A stretch of 64,000 bases of DNA from Dastarcus helophoroides (lineage: Eukaryota; Arthropoda; Insecta; Coleoptera; Bothrideridae), in the NCBI GenBank assembly GCA_028583605.1, contig CM053328.1, positions 31,789,578 through 31,853,577 on the forward strand, given 5' to 3'. Under the pieces are notes generated by a model. That model did no database searches, was not told where the DNA came from, and saw only the letters and a program-made list of their open reading frames with translations. Shown here one piece after another: positions 61,796 to 64,000 of the stretch; positions within the stretch are counted from its first letter, which is position 1, and the number at the start of each line of letters is the position of its first letter. The position numbers were made by a program, and so were the translations under genes.

Positions 61796-64000
61796 ATATG
61801 TTACGTATTTAAGTAGAGAAAGTTTTTCTCATAGTTGCAGTTAATTTTTATTGTTTTAGAATAAAAATAGCCACTAAACACATTCGGTTGTAATGTAGCA
61901 GTCCTAGCACGAGCATTACATTCATGAGTATATTATAAATCGTCATTATCATGGAATTTATCGTTTAAGGGACTATTTGAACCTTTAAAAATATTCAAGG
62001 CGTTCCATTTAAAATAAGGTTATCATTCTTGACTTAACTCTCGGGGGCGGCATTTAAGAATGTCTAACATGTACACCTGCTGTCCCTACTAATTAAGGGC
62101 CCCACAAAAAATTGGTGACTTTTCTTAGTCATCAAAAATATAGTGAACGCAGGAAAGTGGAAAGATTTTAATATTATTGTGAACAGGATATAGAAAGTTT
62201 TTTGTATTTCACAAGGGCCCTTCACTAATGTGTTGCAGAGGGCACCTAGCAAGTTTAATCCGCCCTTGCTAACCCTGCATGCTTACAGATAAGGATTTTA
62301 TGCCTCCAAAGTGTAGTCATTTTTAGCTTTATACTTGAAGGTGCCAACTTTTAGAACAATATATTCAATAGTTTTTGAAAAATCCTCAATAGTTTAGCCT
62401 CTTTAGATACATTATATGAATAAATTTTCAGACGGCTCCACCTACAAGTTGGTAAATACAACATTGTTTTATATGAATTCCTCTTTCTTCAAGTCTCGTA
62501 AAGTTGAACGACATGCAGTTTATTTCTGCTAACAAATAAAATAACTGGTGTAATAAAGTAACCGGCCGTAAGGTTTGAAAATATTGCATAAATAATACAC
62601 AATAAGGTCAATGTTACTCTGGGTAAACTGCATGAACTGTATCGACTCAAATTAATCGCTTGCGTTTATTAAGAGAGAATTCGTCAATTATTGTACATGA
62701 TAATTTTAATTAATAGATCGCAATCAGTCTCATTATTTATAGCATTATGTAAAAGCAATAATAAAAATGAAAGTCCTTTTGACCTCGCTTTACATCCATC
62801 TCACACATATTTATAATTTTTTTTCTGAAGAGGTATTACAGATACGCATATGCAGATACAAGTTGTGTTGTAGATGATTAAGTAAACAATGTTACGGAAT
62901 TCGATTCAATTAATTTTTTATACAGATGATTGAATATCAATTTTTATTTTTATAAATTCAAGGCTTTATGACATGTACTTGTATTTTGAAGTATTTTAAC
63001 ACCGAATTGGGTCATTTTTTAAAACATATACTCAGTGGCGGCTCGCGTACAGGCACTGTGGAACTACAGCACCCCCCATTTTGCTTACGAGTTTTTTCTC
63101 TAAATTTTCCGAATACTTTTTCTTAAACAATTTTTTGAAGAGATTTTAAATATTCTCTGATTTCTTCTTATAGAAATGTCAAGTCTCTTTCACAAAGTTA
63201 CGGGATTTTAAAATCTGTTTTAATTTTTATTTCCAATTTTTGTAAACATTTTAAGAAAATAATTAAAATTTCAAAATAAAATCTAAATCCAACTCTTCTT
63301 GGATTTTAATATTTCTCTAAAAAAAAAATTAATAGCGTACATTCGAGCTTTTACCTGGAATATCGATTTCAACTTCATGTATAGCATATTTGGGTTCGAT
63401 ATCTCGATTTATTTAAGAAAATTTTAATTTTTTCTGCAAAGTTTCCATTGTTCTTAAATATTTTATGAAAGGAAATTTTTTATAAATTCCTATTTTTTCT
63501 GCAAATTTTTTCCTTAAAATTTCTTCTGGAAAGTTCGACTTCTCCAGATATTTTTTATGTTCCTCTAATTAGCTTTTAAAATGTCATGTTTTTTCACTAG
63601 ACTTTGGCATTTCATAATTCATTTTGTTTTCTAATTTTGACAAAAATTTTTAGCAAAAAACTCTAAAATTTCTATGAAAATGTTAACATTTTGGAAAAAA
63701 CGAATGAAATTTTAAAGAAAAAAATTAATTTTCAACTGCTTTTCGCACTTCAATATTTTTCTTAAACAAAATAACAAGCGAGTCCTTGTATTATTTTTGT
63801 AAAATTTCAATTTCAACCTTTTTGTAAAGATATTTCAATTTTTTCTCTAAATTACGATTTTTTTCTAAGAAATTTTGATTTTTTTCCCATGAAATTTTGC
63901 GTTTTTCTGTAAACATTTTAAACAAAGAATTTTTTTAGAATTTCGACTTTTGCTTGTCTTTAAAATATTTTTTCTTATTTCCAATTTTTATTTATCTAAT
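61796..64000. other. Unassigned DNA, low complexity toward the end
   Basis: No gene was recognised. CAGTGGCGGCTCG at 63033 looks like a transposon terminus (a similar CAGTGGCGGATC is at about 12349), but no partner end is visible. From about 63090 to the end, T-rich TTTCGA and AAATTTT motifs like the other satellite-like blocks occur. Confidence 0.5.

Noticed and set aside
62040..62280. GC-richer stretch with GGGCCCC and GGGCCC motifs
   Set aside because: Could be an old transposon, but I found no paired ends or coding sequence.
63033..63085. CAGTGGCGGCTCG as a transposon end (also near 12349)
   Set aside because: Only one end is visible at each place; no inverted partner or target duplication.

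Overview
The window is AT-rich insect-type nuclear DNA. The evidence is a spliced Yellow/major-royal-jelly family gene with 52-53 nt minimal introns, together with several arthropod-style retroelement families. The order cannot be fixed from the sequence. No bacterial-style genes, tRNA, rRNA or CRISPR array were seen.

Only one convincing host gene is present. A secreted Yellow-like protein lies on the minus strand, with five coding exons at 60592-60462, 60408-60153, 54555-54333, 54280-53899 and 53303-53162. All its splice sites are GT-AG. Exon 2 carries three single-G insertions that break the frame. Intron 2 (5.6 kb) is full of LINE fragments and satellite-like DNA, and an LTR in the same orientation lies about 160 bp upstream of the start codon. 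A second possible host remnant, unrecognised, is at 8509-8775.

Nearly everything else is mobile or repetitive. I-like LINEs with RNase H are at 96-1477, 1560-3420 and 39030-40247. A CR1/Jockey-group LINE family has copies at 15570, 24755, 30958, 47985, 54659 and 55287. RTE-like LINEs are at 21667-22610, 26284-28290 and 56385-56725. A Penelope-like element with reverse transcriptase and GIY-YIG endonuclease is at 45625-47770. There is also a decayed THAP/P-element-like transposon (18250-21200), two LTRs (20682-21035 and 60750-61795), hAT-type termini (17657, 22696-22898) and a long foldback element (42600-44640).

Large blocks at about 9.6-13.6, 31.2-32.9, 33.5-37.9, 57.2-60.0 and 63.1-64.0 kb are low-complexity DNA built from a motif like CGAAATTTTCAAAAAGT. 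Some blocks are arranged as ~365-400 bp tandem units, and the blocks are strongly strand-asymmetric.

The most interesting system is a short dispersed mobile element, called family B here. It usually consists of two inverted arms, each carrying a hammerhead-ribozyme-like fold. Five copies have 9-13 bp target-site duplications, and one copy has a related empty site inside this window. The Penelope-like element carries a different sequence with the same fold near its 3' end, which suggests that family B is a non-autonomous partner of Penelope-like elements.
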